Below, piece by piece: positions 7,427-19,400 of a stretch of DNA of 64,000 bases (its first letter is position 1; each line of letters opens with the position of its first letter). The notes below the pieces were generated by a model that was not told the DNA's origin, searched no databases, and saw only the letters and a list, made by a program, of their open reading frames with translations. The DNA comes from Oscillospiraceae bacterium (GTDB taxonomy: Bacteria; Bacillota; Clostridia; Oscillospirales; Acutalibacteraceae): the NCBI GenBank assembly GCA_902792985.1, contig CADBBT010000006.1:62001-126000 (forward strand), in the 5' to 3' direction. The position numbers were made by a program, and so were the translations under genes.

Positions 7427-7557
7427 GCCCGACGGGAGCGGTTTCGCCCATCCTCTTTTTGCGCAAACCGGCAAAAGTTGTCTGCAGCCCTTTTTCTGCA
7501 CGAAACTGTGCGCGAAAAGAGGGCGAAAAGCAAGGAAACGCGCTGCGCCTTTTGAAG

Positions 7558-7584
7558 CAAAAAAACGAGGCAATCGCTTGCCTC
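7558..7584 (-). terminator. Intrinsic terminator downstream of the 857-aa secreted protein gene
   Basis: On the minus strand GAGGCAA pairs with TTGCCTC (7567-7584), followed by G-less CG and a run of seven T. It is about 112 bp past the stop codon at 7697 and is the nearest T-rich hairpin in that direction. Confidence 0.75.
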
Positions 7585-7696
7585 TGATCATACGCCGACG
7601 GCACGCCGTGTGCTTTTCGCTTGCAGGCGCCCCGGCGGCCCGTTTAACAGTTTGACCCGGCATCCGTTGCGATGCCGGGTCATTTTGCCGTTCGGT

Positions 7697-10270
7697 TTAT
7701 TTCACTTTTACTTTGACCGGAGCGGACGCCACACCGTTGATCTTGCCGCTGTCAAGCACACGAACCGCACGGACCTTAAAGTAATAGGTCGCTGCGTCGA
7801 GCTTCGAAACAGTCAGCGTCGTCTTGGTGGTCGTACCGACCTTCTTATAGGTGCCGTTCTTTGATGTGGCGCGGTACACGATGTACTGGTCGCCGCCGGA
7901 GACCTTGCTCCAGTTCACGGTCACGGTCTTGCCCTTTGCCGTCGCCTTCAAAGTCTTCGGCGCGGCGGGAACGATCGTAAACGAAAGCGTCTTGCTGCCC
8001 TTGTAGTTGCCGATGAAGGTCACGGTCAGCTTATAGGTGCCGAGATTCTTTCTGCCGCCGGAATATTTCACAGTGTAGGCCGTGCCCTCTTTGAGCTTTT
8101 TGCCCGCACTGTTCTTGACGATCAGCGTCGGCGTCACTTTCTTGCCGGTCTTGGCAAGGGTGGTGGAAGCGAGCTTGACGGTCTTGATCATGTCGATCGC
8201 CTTGGTCACTTTCTTCTTGCAGACTTTGCAGACGTAAACCTTGGAGCCGGCCTTCTTCATCGTGGCCTGCTTGATCGTGATGTTCCAGCTGTGGCCGGTC
8301 GCTTTCACGCTTGCGTCTTTGTAGCTGTGGCCGCAAACGGTGCATTTGTGCAGGGAATAGCCCTTCGCGGTGCAGGTCGGCGGAACGATGTCCACTTTAT
8401 AGTTGTGACCCGTTGCCGGAATCTCACGGGTAAAGCTCTGGCCGCAGACGCCGCAGGTCGCCTTTTCTTCGCCCGCCTTTTCGCAGGAAGCAGCTTTCAC
8501 GGTCGTGAAGCCGTTCGCGTCGGCTTTGTGGCCGGGAGCGGGAATAACAGCCTGTGCGATGAAGACCTCGCCGCAAACGGAGCAGTGCTCACCTGCCGTT
8601 TTGCCGTCGGTGGTGCAGGTCTCTTTGACTGCCTCATCTGCCACTCTGGTGTGGTCGGTCGGCGCCAGCGTTTCACGCTTGGTCACTTCGCCGCAGCGTT
8701 TGCAGGTTTTGAAGCGTTCGCCGCCAACGGTGCAGTCGAAGCCTTCGGGAAGCTGCCATTCGCTTTCGTCGTGGCCGAGCAAGGTGCCTTCGATCTCACG
8801 GGTGATGGTGGCGCCGCAGCGCGTGCAGGTGCCGATCTCGTGTGCGTTGACCACGCAGGTCGCGTCGTTTTGCGCAACGAATTTATAATCGTGCTCCGCC
8901 TTGTCCTTGGAGCCGACGTCGGGCTGTTTGTCCGTCGCTTTGCCGCAGATGTCGCAAACAGCGGTCTTGGTGCCGTCCTCTTTGCAGGTTGCGTTACCGT
9001 CGGGGATATAGTTGGTAAAGGAGTGCGGGATGCTTTCACGGCACTGGTCGCACACGCAGTCACGGTTAATGTCAATACACTTGACCTGGCCGCCGATCTC
9101 GTCGCAGCGCGAGCACTTAAAGGCATGGGTGCCGTCCTTGTTCGACTTCACTTCGCCGGTGAAATCATGGCCGAGCGCCGGAACCGCAGTCTGCTCTTTG
9201 ATTTTGGTGTTGCAGATGCCGCAATGGCTGCCTTCGGTCAGGCCGTCCTTGGTGCAGGTGGCGGGAACCGCTTCATCCACCACAAGCGCGTGTTCATTCG
9301 CACCCAGCGTTTTGGTTTCCTTTTCTTTGCAGACGCTGCAAACACGGGTGACGGTGCCGCCCTTTGCGCAGGAGAAATCCGCAGGCGCAGACCAGTTGCC
9401 CCATTTGTGGCCGGTCTTCGGCAGCACAGTGCCGGCGGTGATGATCTCGCCGCAGACCGAGCAGCTCAGTTCGTTCAGCACGCCGTCCTTGGTGCAGGTG
9501 GCGGGCACGTTCTTTGTGGCCGGGGTATGTGCGGCAAGAGGCACGATTTCCTGCGCCTTGATCGTCTTCTTGCAGGCTTCGCAGTGACTGCCCTCGGTCA
9601 GACCGGTCTCTTTGCAGGTCGCCTGCTTTGCGGGGTCGGTCTTCACGGATTTGTGGTTTTTGGGATTGGGTTCGCCGTAGGGCTGTTTGCAGACCTTGCA
9701 AATCGCCTTATCCACACAGTTGGCGGGTGTGCCTTCGGTGTGCGGCTTTTTATCCATACGTTTGCTTGGGATCTCCGCCTTGCAGTCGTTGCATTTTGCA
9801 GCTGCAACTACGCCATAGTCAGAGCAAGTGGATTCGATCGACTCGCCGATATAGGTCAGATTGCGGTGGTTCTTCGGATCCTTTTCGCCGTTGGGCTTGT
9901 CAAACACAAGCGTTGCTGCATTTGCGTCGTCCTTGGCGCTGGCGCCGCAGACGGAGCAGGATTTGTAGTACGTTGCCGGGCCATTGCAGTAGGCAGGATC
10001 CTTCAGGTACTTATCTTCCACCTTTTCCGTCCAGGTGTGACCTTTCTTTTCGGCATTCTGTCTCTTTTCACCTTCACATTTCGGGTTGGTGCATTTCAGA
10101 ATCAGATAACCGGGTTCGGTGCAGGTCGCTTCGATCGTTCCTGTCTCACCGCTCAAATCGCTTCCGCAAAGCTTACATTTCACGGCCGCGAAGGAGGTCA
10201 GCGGGAACGCGCAAAACAGCATCAGCGCTGCAAGCAGAACCGCAATGCCTCTTTTGCAATTGCTTTTCAT
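7697..10270 (-). CDS. Secreted CxxC-repeat protein with C-terminal MBG-like and fibronectin III domains
   Basis: An 857-aa exported protein. The start at 10270 (MKSNCKRG) is chosen because it has an AAAGGATG ribosome site, a promoter just upstream and a good signal peptide (LLAALMLFCAFPLTSFAA). An in-frame ATG 46 codons earlier lies before the promoter. Residues about 30-650 hold tandem repeats of roughly 30-45 aa with pattern ATCTxxG...CxxCG...xPAxGH; 18 CxxC pairs are visible. Such repeats are common in Firmicutes surface proteins. Their Cys and His spacing suggests metal knuckles or disulfides, but the function is unknown. An MBG/cadherin-like beta domain (about 695-765) and a fibronectin type III domain (about 770-857) follow. 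No sortase motif or anchor is visible, so it may be released. It lies downstream of the 10,263-aa gene but has its own promoter. Confidence 0.85.
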   Translation of the reverse strand: MKSNCKRGIAVLLAALMLFCAFPLTSFAAVKCKLCGSDLSGETGTIEATCTEPGYLILKCTNPKCEGEKRQNAEKKGHTWTEKVEDKYLKDPAYCNGPATYYKSCSVCGASAKDDANAATLVFDKPNGEKDPKNHRNLTYIGESIESTCSDYGVVAAAKCNDCKAEIPSKRMDKKPHTEGTPANCVDKAICKVCKQPYGEPNPKNHKSVKTDPAKQATCKETGLTEGSHCEACKKTIKAQEIVPLAAHTPATKNVPATCTKDGVLNELSCSVCGEIITAGTVLPKTGHKWGNWSAPADFSCAKGGTVTRVCSVCKEKETKTLGANEHALVVDEAVPATCTKDGLTEGSHCGICNTKIKEQTAVPALGHDFTGEVKSNKDGTHAFKCSRCDEIGGQVKCIDINRDCVCDQCRESIPHSFTNYIPDGNATCKEDGTKTAVCDICGKATDKQPDVGSKDKAEHDYKFVAQNDATCVVNAHEIGTCTRCGATITREIEGTLLGHDESEWQLPEGFDCTVGGERFKTCKRCGEVTKRETLAPTDHTRVADEAVKETCTTDGKTAGEHCSVCGEVFIAQAVIPAPGHKADANGFTTVKAASCEKAGEEKATCGVCGQSFTREIPATGHNYKVDIVPPTCTAKGYSLHKCTVCGHSYKDASVKATGHSWNITIKQATMKKAGSKVYVCKVCKKKVTKAIDMIKTVKLASTTLAKTGKKVTPTLIVKNSAGKKLKEGTAYTVKYSGGRKNLGTYKLTVTFIGNYKGSKTLSFTIVPAAPKTLKATAKGKTVTVNWSKVSGGDQYIVYRATSKNGTYKKVGTTTKTTLTVSKLDAATYYFKVRAVRVLDSGKINGVASAPVKVKVK

Positions 10271-10313
10271 TGGAATATCATCCTTTCTGTGTATATGATT
10301 CGAGTGTATTCTT

Positions 10314-10342
10314 ATCATAGCATGAAAGCAGAAGAAAATCAA
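10314..10342 (-). promoter_or_regulatory. SigA promoter of the CxxC-repeat protein gene
   Basis: On the minus strand, TTGATT (10337-10342), a 17-bp spacer and TATGAT (10314-10319), 44 bp before the chosen start codon. Confidence 0.8.
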
Positions 10343-10385
10343 CGTCTTTTTCTTGAAAAAACTGTGAATGAAACAAAAAAGCGGG

Positions 10386-10418
10386 AAAAAGTCCCGGTGC
10401 CGAAGCACCGGGGCTTTT
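10386..10418 (-). terminator. Intrinsic terminator of the 10,263-aa protein gene
   Basis: On the minus strand CCCCGGTGC pairs with GCACCGGG around a stable TTCG loop, flanked by AAAAG and CTTTTT. It lies about 30 bp past the giant gene's stop and separates it from the next gene's promoter. Confidence 0.9.
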
Positions 10419-10445
10419 GGTTTGGGTTTATGCTGCCGTTTTACC

Positions 10446-13400
10446 TCAGCGGCCGAAGCTGAACAGTCTCTGGAAGAACTCGCGGATCGCCTTGATCAAT
10501 CTCTGGAAGAAGTTCAGGCTTTCACCGGTCGTCTGCGTCATGCTGCCGCCCTGCGGCGCTGTGGTCGGCTGTGTCGGTTGAACCGGATTCGTCGGCGTGG
10601 TCGGGTTCGTCGGATTCGTCGGGCTCGTCGGGCTTGTCGGCGTGGTCGGATCCGTCGGGTTCGTCGGATTCGTCGGGTTGGTCGGCGTGGCCGGATCGCT
10701 CGGATCGGACGGGCCGCCAACTGTGCCGGACCATGTGCCGCCGCTCATTTCGTCGAGTGCCTTTGCAACGCCCGCGTATGCGCCTTCGGGATCTGCGCCG
10801 TCACCCATCGTGTCGAAGATCTTCTGCAGGATGGAGACAACGGTGTCGTAATCCTTCTTGAACAGGGCATTGACGGTGATGCCGATGCCGAGCATGTTCA
10901 GCAGCGCGGAGACGATCAGCTCAGGCAGGTTGCCGGTGGTTGCCACGTTGAACAACTGGTTGAACAGACCCTTCAGGACGTTCACGCCGCTGTTGTTCAT
11001 GCCGAGCAGGCCGCCGATCCAAACGGCGAGTGCCTCACGGTTCTCCTGATAGCCGAGCGCGTGCAGCAGCCAGGTCAGTGCAACAACGAGCGTGTCGCCC
11101 TTGTTTGCAGTCAGACGGGTCTGCGTGGTCTTGTTCGCGCGATCTTCGTAACCGGTCGGGTAATTTCTCAGGTAGTCATTGACCTTCTTGTGCGACAGCG
11201 GCGTCGAGAAGGAGTTGACTTCCTTCGAACGGGAGGTCGTCGTCTCGAAGGAGTCGGACGAACCGTACATTGCCAGCTTGTAGAAGTCAAGCGTCGGGAT
11301 GGAGATCGTCAGCGGGCTGCCGCCGATTTCCACGTTGATGTGAACCAGTTCGTTCAGCAGCGTGCCGAGATCCAGGAAGGTCGTCAGGTCATAGCCGAAG
11401 ACCTTGGCCACAACGATGGCCACCTTGAACAGCGGAGCAAGCAGGTTCTGCGCAACGCAGTACAGGCCGCCGCTGCCGAAGAAGTATGCCAGAGTCGGGA
11501 GCATGCTCAGGAGCTGATCGCCCGGAGCGCTCAGGATCTCGTCCAGACGAAGCGCGATGCGGTTGAAGATGTACCGCAGCAACTGCGTATGGTCGCCCTT
11601 GACGGTGTTACGGAATTCAGCCAGCGACTTGAGCTGGTCAGCTCTCAGGCCGAGCGCTTCAAGCAGCGGGAGGATCGCGGAGTCGTACGCATCGGTACCG
11701 GTCAGTGTGACCGCGTCGAGCAGCGTCAGTTCCAGAGCCTTGCCGTCGTTCGATTCTGCGGAACCGAGCAGCAGGAGCTTGAGGACATTCTCAAGCGGCA
11801 GGAACAACTGCGCGAAGGTATCGGCGAAGGTGTAAGCGTCGGTGACGCCCCACGCGGTGTCGGTGAAGTCGACCTCTGCCCACGAGGTGGCATCCTTCAT
11901 CGCTGCGTAAGCCGGCGTGAAGCCGATGGACTTGTAGTAGTCGGTGAAGTGTGCCAGGGACAGGTCGATCTGGCCGCCGCTGAGCTTCAGGATGATATCC
12001 ATCGCACCTTCGAAGCCGCCGAAGGCACCGGCGATCTTGTTCATCAGGTTGGAGATCAGTGAATCGGTGAACAGGTTGTTCGCCACAAGATCCTTCAGGG
12101 AGCCGGCGTTCGCCATGCCCATGATGGTGTTGATCACGTTGTCCAGACGGTCGGCCACAACGCTTGCGTTGGCCTTGGTCAAAGCACTCGGATAAGCGCG
12201 GTAGTCAGCGCCCATCATCGTCGGGGTGACCTTGACGTTCTGTACCGGCAGTACATACGGGGTCAGATCGCCGAACAGCGTTGTGATCACATCCAGGATC
12301 TGGGTCGGATCTTCAATGATGTTGTCAATGATGTCTTTGATCGTGTCGCTCAGATCAACATCCAGCGCGTCAAGGATGGCGTCCACATTCTCCTTGGTCA
12401 GGATCGATTCGATCAGGGTGATCAGGGCGTTGGCCTTGTCGCCGATGATGTTGTAAAGCACGCCGGCGAACTTGGAGTTGTCGTTGTAGATGTCATACTT
12501 GTTGTTGAGCTGGCTCTTGAGCGTATCGGCAATGTTGTCGCCGTTCTGGTCGCGGGAGGCCTTGGTTGCCATCCACTTCCAGTCAAGCGCGATGTTGATG
12601 TTCAGCGGGTTGCCACCGATTTCGATATTGCCGAGCAGCGAGGTGATCAGGTTGTTGATATCCGTGCTGGACAGGGCGATCGTCAGGCCGGCCGGAACAC
12701 CGCTGTGTTCCACACCGATGAAGGTTGTGATGCCGTTTTCGCCGCCGCTGATGAGTTCAGCGAGGTCGATACGGATGGCCAGCGGGATGAGCTTATCCAC
12801 AGCCTCAAGCAGGTTGTTGATCGGAGCCACGAGGTTAGAAATGATCTTCTCGAGGTTGTTCTCGGCGATCATGTAGCACAGATGTGCGAAGATCGAGAGG
12901 ACTTGGTCAACCGGCGAGCCGAGGATGTCGTCCACACGGTCGAACAGCATGTTCAGAATCGGGTAGAGGACGTTGCCGTGGTTCTCTTCCACTGCGGCCT
13001 CATACTGGACCTGGTTCAGGAGAACCGCCGTATCCTTGTCGGTTCTGGTTTCAGCGTTCATCGTCTTCACGCCGAGCAGTTCAAGCAGCGGGATGAGCGC
13101 GTAGTTGTAACCGTTGCCGCCCAGGATGTTGAGTTTTTCAAACGCGGTGATCTTGCTGCCGCTATGGATGCCGACAAGCTCGAATCTGTTGCGTTCGGTG
13201 CCGCCCATCAGGACCAGCGCGAGGATATCGTTCAGCGGCTGTGCCACGTCGCAGATCAGGTTGCCCAGATCCTCGAGCGTTTCGATCTCCCAATCGAAGT
13301 GGATCGCCGTCTGACGTGCCTGGCCAAGGTCGGTCAGGGTGACTTCTTCGGCGTTTTCGCCTTCGCCGATGGTCGTTGCGGTCAGACCCGCTTCGGTGCT

Positions 13401-16400
13401 GAAGTAGTCGTGCGTGGTGACAACGTCTTCTTCATCGACCGTGACATAGGTGTAATGGTAGACCGGAACGATATCGTAGGTCGTGTCGCCGTCGGTGTAG
13501 GTCGCGGTGCCCTCTCTCGCATAGACGATGTGCTCTTCGCCGTCCACGGTGTAGCTGAACTGATACATCGGAAGCAGCGTGTAGGTGTAGCCGAGCTCTT
13601 CATCGTGGAACGTGGTCTGATCCGCGTTCGCGCTGTAGTAGGTCTCATACACCGGAGCGTCGTCCTTCAAAGCCGGGGTGATGTTGCCGTCTTCGTCCTT
13701 TTCAACAAGCTGATAGGTGAAGACGTACTGCTTATTGTTTTCAGCAACTTCGCTCCAGGTCTCTGCTTCGCCGATAAAGTCTTTCAGCTTGCTGCCGAAG
13801 AAGCCGTCGGTGAAGGCCTGCGGGGCGATGTCAAGGTCGGTGAGGTTGGTCAGCGAGCGGACATAGCCGAGGATCATATCGATCGTATCCGCCGGCAGGT
13901 TCGCAAGGACCGGTACCAGCGCGCCCATGATCAGGTTACCGAGGTCAGCATTCTCGATCAGGCCGTAGATCATGCTCTTGAGGTCGCCTTCCTGGCCAAC
14001 CAGCGAAAGGATGGACGGGATCATCGCGTCGATCTTCGCAATGGCGTCGTTGAGCGCCTGCTGCTTGCCGTCCTCATAGGTGATGACGGTGTTCGCAGCT
14101 TCGGACTTCACGAGATCCTCCTGCTTGTAGACCTTGAATTCCACAAGGTACATGTTGAACAGCTTGAGCAGGATATCGACGACCGCGTCGGCCTTGCCGT
14201 TCAGGGACATCAGGATGTTGTAGACCATGTTCTCAGTGCCGTCTTCGTTCGTGGCCTCAATGCCGAGCGACTGCGCCAGCGAGGACAGGAAGTCTTGCTT
14301 CAGGAAGGCGGAGAGAATGGCCATCAGCGTGTCGTCGATCTCCACATGCCATGCGGACACGCGGGTCTGTTCAGCGACGAGCGACTCGCCTGCGGTGTAG
14401 GTACGGTCGATCTTGATCGCAGCGTTTGCAAGATCCTTGAACAATGTCTTAGGCAGAACGCCGAAGTCATAGACGTTGCCGTCGTTGTCGGAGATCTGGA
14501 CCTTCGACAGGATGTTGTTGAGCATATCCACAAGGTTTGCGCCGCGTTCATCGGCGATCTCCAGCAGGTCGGTCAGGCCGTAGCTCTTTTCACCGATCTT
14601 GATGAAGCTCTTGAGGATGCTGTCGATCTGATCCATGCTCAGAACGCCGTCGAGCGACTTCAGAAGGCCGAGCGCCGGAGCGAGCAGGTTCTTCAGGAAG
14701 ACGGAGACTTCATTGTTCGCAATGAAGAACGACAGGTTGCCGAGGATGGTCAGCAGGGTTGTGAACGGAGCGGTCTTCAGGTTCTGAAGCAGAACGTCGA
14801 TGATGTAGTAGCTCACCGTGTTGCGCAGCGCGTCAACGCCCGTGGTGTTCGCGTTCGCGGCGCGGCGTTCAATCGCAAGCTGGTGTCCTTCGCCGTCGAG
14901 CAGCTTCATATCCTTGATGCCCAGACCGTTGTAGAGCAGTTCGAGGATCGCGTCGTTGTAGCCGGTGCCGGCCTTGAGCGTTACAAGATTGGTCGTCTCA
15001 TCCACGCGAAGCTTCAGATCCTTGCCGGTCAGCAGGAACGCGAGCAGGCTGTCGAGCGGTGTAAGCAGGCTGTACAGGTCGTCCATGAAGACATCCTGTG
15101 CGGTCTTGTCGCCGGTCGCTTCGATCGTGAAGATCGGGTCAACGATGGTTTCCACCGTGCCGTCTTCAGCCGTTTCGGTCGTGCTGTGGTTTTCAAGGAT
15201 GGTTGCCCATGCAATGTCGGTCCAGACTTCGTCGCCGTCCGCATCGGTCGGGATCTCCAGACCGTCGCGGATATAAGCGGTGAATTCCGGATTGTTCACT
15301 TTGTCAAGGAACGCCTTCACACTCAGGTCGATGCCGATCAGCGTGTTGAGCTGGGCGGCGAGCGCCGGTGTGATGTACTGGCCGAGGATCTTGAGAACCG
15401 CGGAGGTGATGTTGCCCATCATATCCTGCGTGAACAGCATATCGCCGAGCAGGTAATCCACGATTTCCGCAAGCGTGGTGAAGTGCTGGTCGTCAATGTT
15501 GATGAACAGCTCGTTCTGTTCTTCGGCCGGTTTCTTGCGCTCGGAATCGGCAAGGATGCCGATGACGGCGGGCGCAGCCTTGGAGATGACGGTGTCGAGG
15601 CTGTCGATGACGTTGTCAACGCCGTCCTTGTTGTAGTCGATGGAGCCGAGGTAGTAGTAGATGTACTCGGCAATCTCGGTTTCGTAGCCCTCTGTCAGCA
15701 GGACGAGCAGGGCGATGATCAGGTTGTAGATCGCATCCGGATCCGCAAGGATATCCTCGATGACCTTCGCCGTTTCGCCGAGGTCGTCAGGCAGCAGGCT
15801 CAGGATGAGGTTGCGGATGCTCTCGGTGTTGTCGATCGTCAGGATCGTATCAAGCAGCGTGATGAAGGTATCCGTCGCATCGCCGACATAGTTGACGAGG
15901 TTGTGCATACCCGGATTCGTCACAGTGCCGATATCGTAGACCTGCAGCGTGTCGATCATTTCGAGCGGTGCGCCGTCTCTGATCTCTTCGCCGTCGGCAA
16001 CCTTGGCCATGAATCTGCCGAGCTTGGTCCAATCGAGGTCAAGCGAGAGCTCAAGCGTTGTGTCGCCGATCTGGATCGAGGAGACGAAGCTGTTCAGGAA
16101 GTCAGCGAGCTTATCCGCGGTCAGGTCGATCGTGATGCCGGCCGGAACGCCCGGATGCGCCTTGCCCAGGAACATTTCCATGATCTCCGCGCCGTCAACG
16201 CCGAGGTTGTTGAGGTTGATGTTGATCGCAACCGGTACCGCATCGTCGATCTGCTTGATGAGGATGTTGACCGGAGCCAGCAGGTTCTTCATCACGGTGG
16301 AGATACCGTTGGAACCGATGAAGAAGAACAGGTTTGCAAGCTTGCCGAGCAGCGTGGTCAGCGGAGCTGCCAGAATGTCATCCAGAAGGCCGGAGATCAG

Positions 16401-19400
16401 GGTCAGGATATAGTGCAGGCTGGTCTCGTTCGGGTTGTCGAGCACATCGGTCTGGAACTGCGCCGCGGTCTTCAGACCGTCTTCCGCCGTGATGCCGAAG
16501 GCCTCAAGCAGCGGGATGATCGCGTAGTTGTAACCGTTGCCGCCGTAGATGCGGATGTCGTCGCCGCGGGTGCCGTCTTCCTTGGTATCCTCAATGATGA
16601 TGATCTGGTCGCCGGCGAAGATGATCTTGAAGATGATCTCGAGCGGGGCAAGGAAGTCGGAAACGAGGTTGATCAGATCATCCAGGTTTTCGATCTGCCA
16701 GTCGAACGTGCTGTGCATCGTGATCTGCTGCGCTCTGCCCTTGTTCGTCAGCGTGTAGGTGACAGCGTTGTCGCCTTCACCGACCGTGTAGGTCGTTTCA
16801 CCTGCCGGGCCGTAATAGTCGCCGTAGATCGTGTTGCCGTTGTCGTCCACAGCGATCAGGTAGTTGCCTTCGCCGTCCTTCAGGAAGTTGCCCTGCTTAT
16901 CGACCGCGTAGGTCGGATAAGTGTAGTGGTAAACTTCGGTCAGTTCGTCAAAGACGTTGCCGTCGCCGTCGGTGTAGCTGGTTGTGCCTTCACGCAGGTA
17001 AACCGTGTTCTTCACCGTCTCGCCCTCATCGTTCACCGTTTCATAGGTGTACGCGAGCATCGGGATCAGGTCATAGACGATGGCGACGTCACCGTTCGTC
17101 TCGGTGTAGGTCGCTTCGCCTGCCGGACCGTAGTAGAACTTATAGACGAGGTTGCCGTCGTTGTCGGTCGCGTAGACCTTGTTGCCCTCGCCGTCGAGCT
17201 TGATCTTGCCGTCGGCATCGAGTTCATAGGTCGCATACGCGTAGACGTTGCTCTGGTATTTGTCGGCAATCTCTTTCCAGGTTTCGGCGTCGCCGATGAA
17301 TTCTTTCAGTCGGCTGCCGAACAGATCGGTTGCAAACGCCTGCGGCGTGATGTCGAGGTCGATGTTCGTCAGGGCGCGGACATAGTCGAGGATCATATCG
17401 AGATCCAGACCGGAGAGCACCGGGACGATGGCGTTCATCAGCAGGTTGCCCAGGTCGTTTTCAACCAGCAGGCCGTTGATGAGACCTTCAAGATCCTTAC
17501 CGCCGGTGAAGAAGCCGACGAGTGTGGTAAGCAGTGTGTCGAGACCCTTCAGTGCGGTGCCGATCTGCTCCTTCGTTGCAGTCGTGCCGTCCTTGAGTTC
17601 AGGCACGAGCTTCGTGTGGACTGCGGAATCGATCTTCTCGTATTCGACGCTGTATTCGGTCAGCAGCATGACGAGCAGGTCGACCACTTCGTCCTGTTTG
17701 CCCGCAAGACCCATCACAATGGCGCCGACGTCATCCGTCTTGTCAATGTTTGCGATCGTGCAGACGAGATCGAGAATCTCTTCGGAGAACACGGTCTGCA
17801 GCAGGTACATCAGAACGTTGGTCGTGTCGACCGTCCAGTCGGTCACGATGTTTTCCGGAATGTCTGCCGCCGGACGCGGATCTTCGATGCCCTCATCATA
17901 GATGCCCTGATACTTGTTCGGGTCTGTGATGCGGATGCAGATACGTGCAAGGTCTTCGAACAACTTCGGTGAAAGCTCGGTCGTCACGGCGATCTTGTTG
18001 CCGTCGGCGTCGGTGACGCTCAGACCCGCAAGGATCTGGTTCAGGAAGTCGACCAGGCCGCTGCCGTCCTTGCCGGCAATGTTCTTGAGATCGGTCAGGC
18101 CGTAGTGTTCGTCGTTGATGACGACGAAGTCGCCAACAAGCGCGTCCACATCTTCCGGCGTGATGATGCCGAGCGAGTAGACAAAGCTTTCGATCGGGCT
18201 GAGCAGGTTCGTGACTACCTGGTTGACACCGTTGTTCGCGATGAAGAACGACAGTTCGCCGACCGCGTTGAGCAGTGTCTTGACCGGAGCGTCTGCAAGG
18301 TTATCGACCAGGCCGAGCAGGCCGGAGATGATCTCCTTGAGCATGTCGTTCGCTGTTGCCGAAGCACCGAGCTGAGCGCCGGTCTTCAGCTTCACGCCGA
18401 AGGCGCGCAGCAGCGGGACGATTGCGTGGTCATAACCCATAGCGCCCTGGAGCTGCAGGTCGTCGATGAGCAGCCGCAGGTTTTCACCCTTGAACAGCCA
18501 GACGAGTACGGGTTCGAGGATCGCGGTGACTTCATAGATGATGTCAAGGAACTGGTCGCGTTTCTCAGCGAAGGTCTCCTTCGCGTCAACGCCCCAGTCA
18601 GCGTCCACATGGACGCCCGTTGCAACCGCCTGACCCTTGTCGGCCAGCGTATAGGTCACAGCGTCTTCGCCCTCGCCGACGGTGTATTCCGTCTTGCCCG
18701 CAAGGTCGTTGACCGTTGCGGTCGTGGGCTCTTCATCTTCATAGAGCGCCGGGATCTCATAGGTGTAGGTGTGGACTTCGAGCAGCGTGTAGGTCACGTC
18801 GGTTTCGCCGACCTTGCCTTCAAGCACGGTCTCGCCGGCATCGCCGGTGTAATCCGCGTAGATGACCTTGCCGTCCTTATCGGTGGCAACGACCGGAGCG
18901 CCGTCTTCAAGCACGAGCGCGCCGTTTTCATCGGTCTTATAGGTCGCGTACTTGTAAAGTACCTGCGGAATCAGCGTGTAGACGTTGCCCGCGTCGTCCG
19001 TGTAAGTGGTCTTGTCGGATGCGGTATCGTAGTAGGTCTCATAGATGACGTTGCCGTCCTTGTCCTCTGCAATGACCGGGTTGTTCTCTTCGTCAAGGAC
19101 CGCCTTGCCGTCAGCATCAAGCTCATAGGTCGCGTACTTGTAGACGTATCTCTGATACTTCTCTGCAAGCTCGCTCCAGGTGGTCGCTTCACCGAAGAAG
19201 TTTTCAAGGTTCGAACCGCTCGAGGCAGCCGCAACACCTGCCGGTGTCAGATCGATGCCGATCGCTTCCTTCACGATGTTGGAGATCATCTTGAAGGTGT
19301 CCTCACTCATGTTGCCGAGCGCATTCACAAGCATCGTCAGAATGCCGTTGATCGCGTTGTCGTTGAACGCATAAGTTTCAAGGACATAGTTGAGCAGGTT

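Noticed and set aside
7654..7681. Perfect 11-bp-stem hairpin just after the 857-aa gene as its terminator
   Set aside because: On the minus strand it is followed by AAACTG rather than T residues; the hairpin at 7558-7584 has a proper T tract. It may still assist as part of a compound site.
10446..10500. LPxTG or NPQTN sorting motif at the end of the giant protein
   Set aside because: The closest string is TQTTGES, lacking the proline, and no hydrophobic TM follows; linking it to the sortase at 53.3-55.3 kb would be guesswork.
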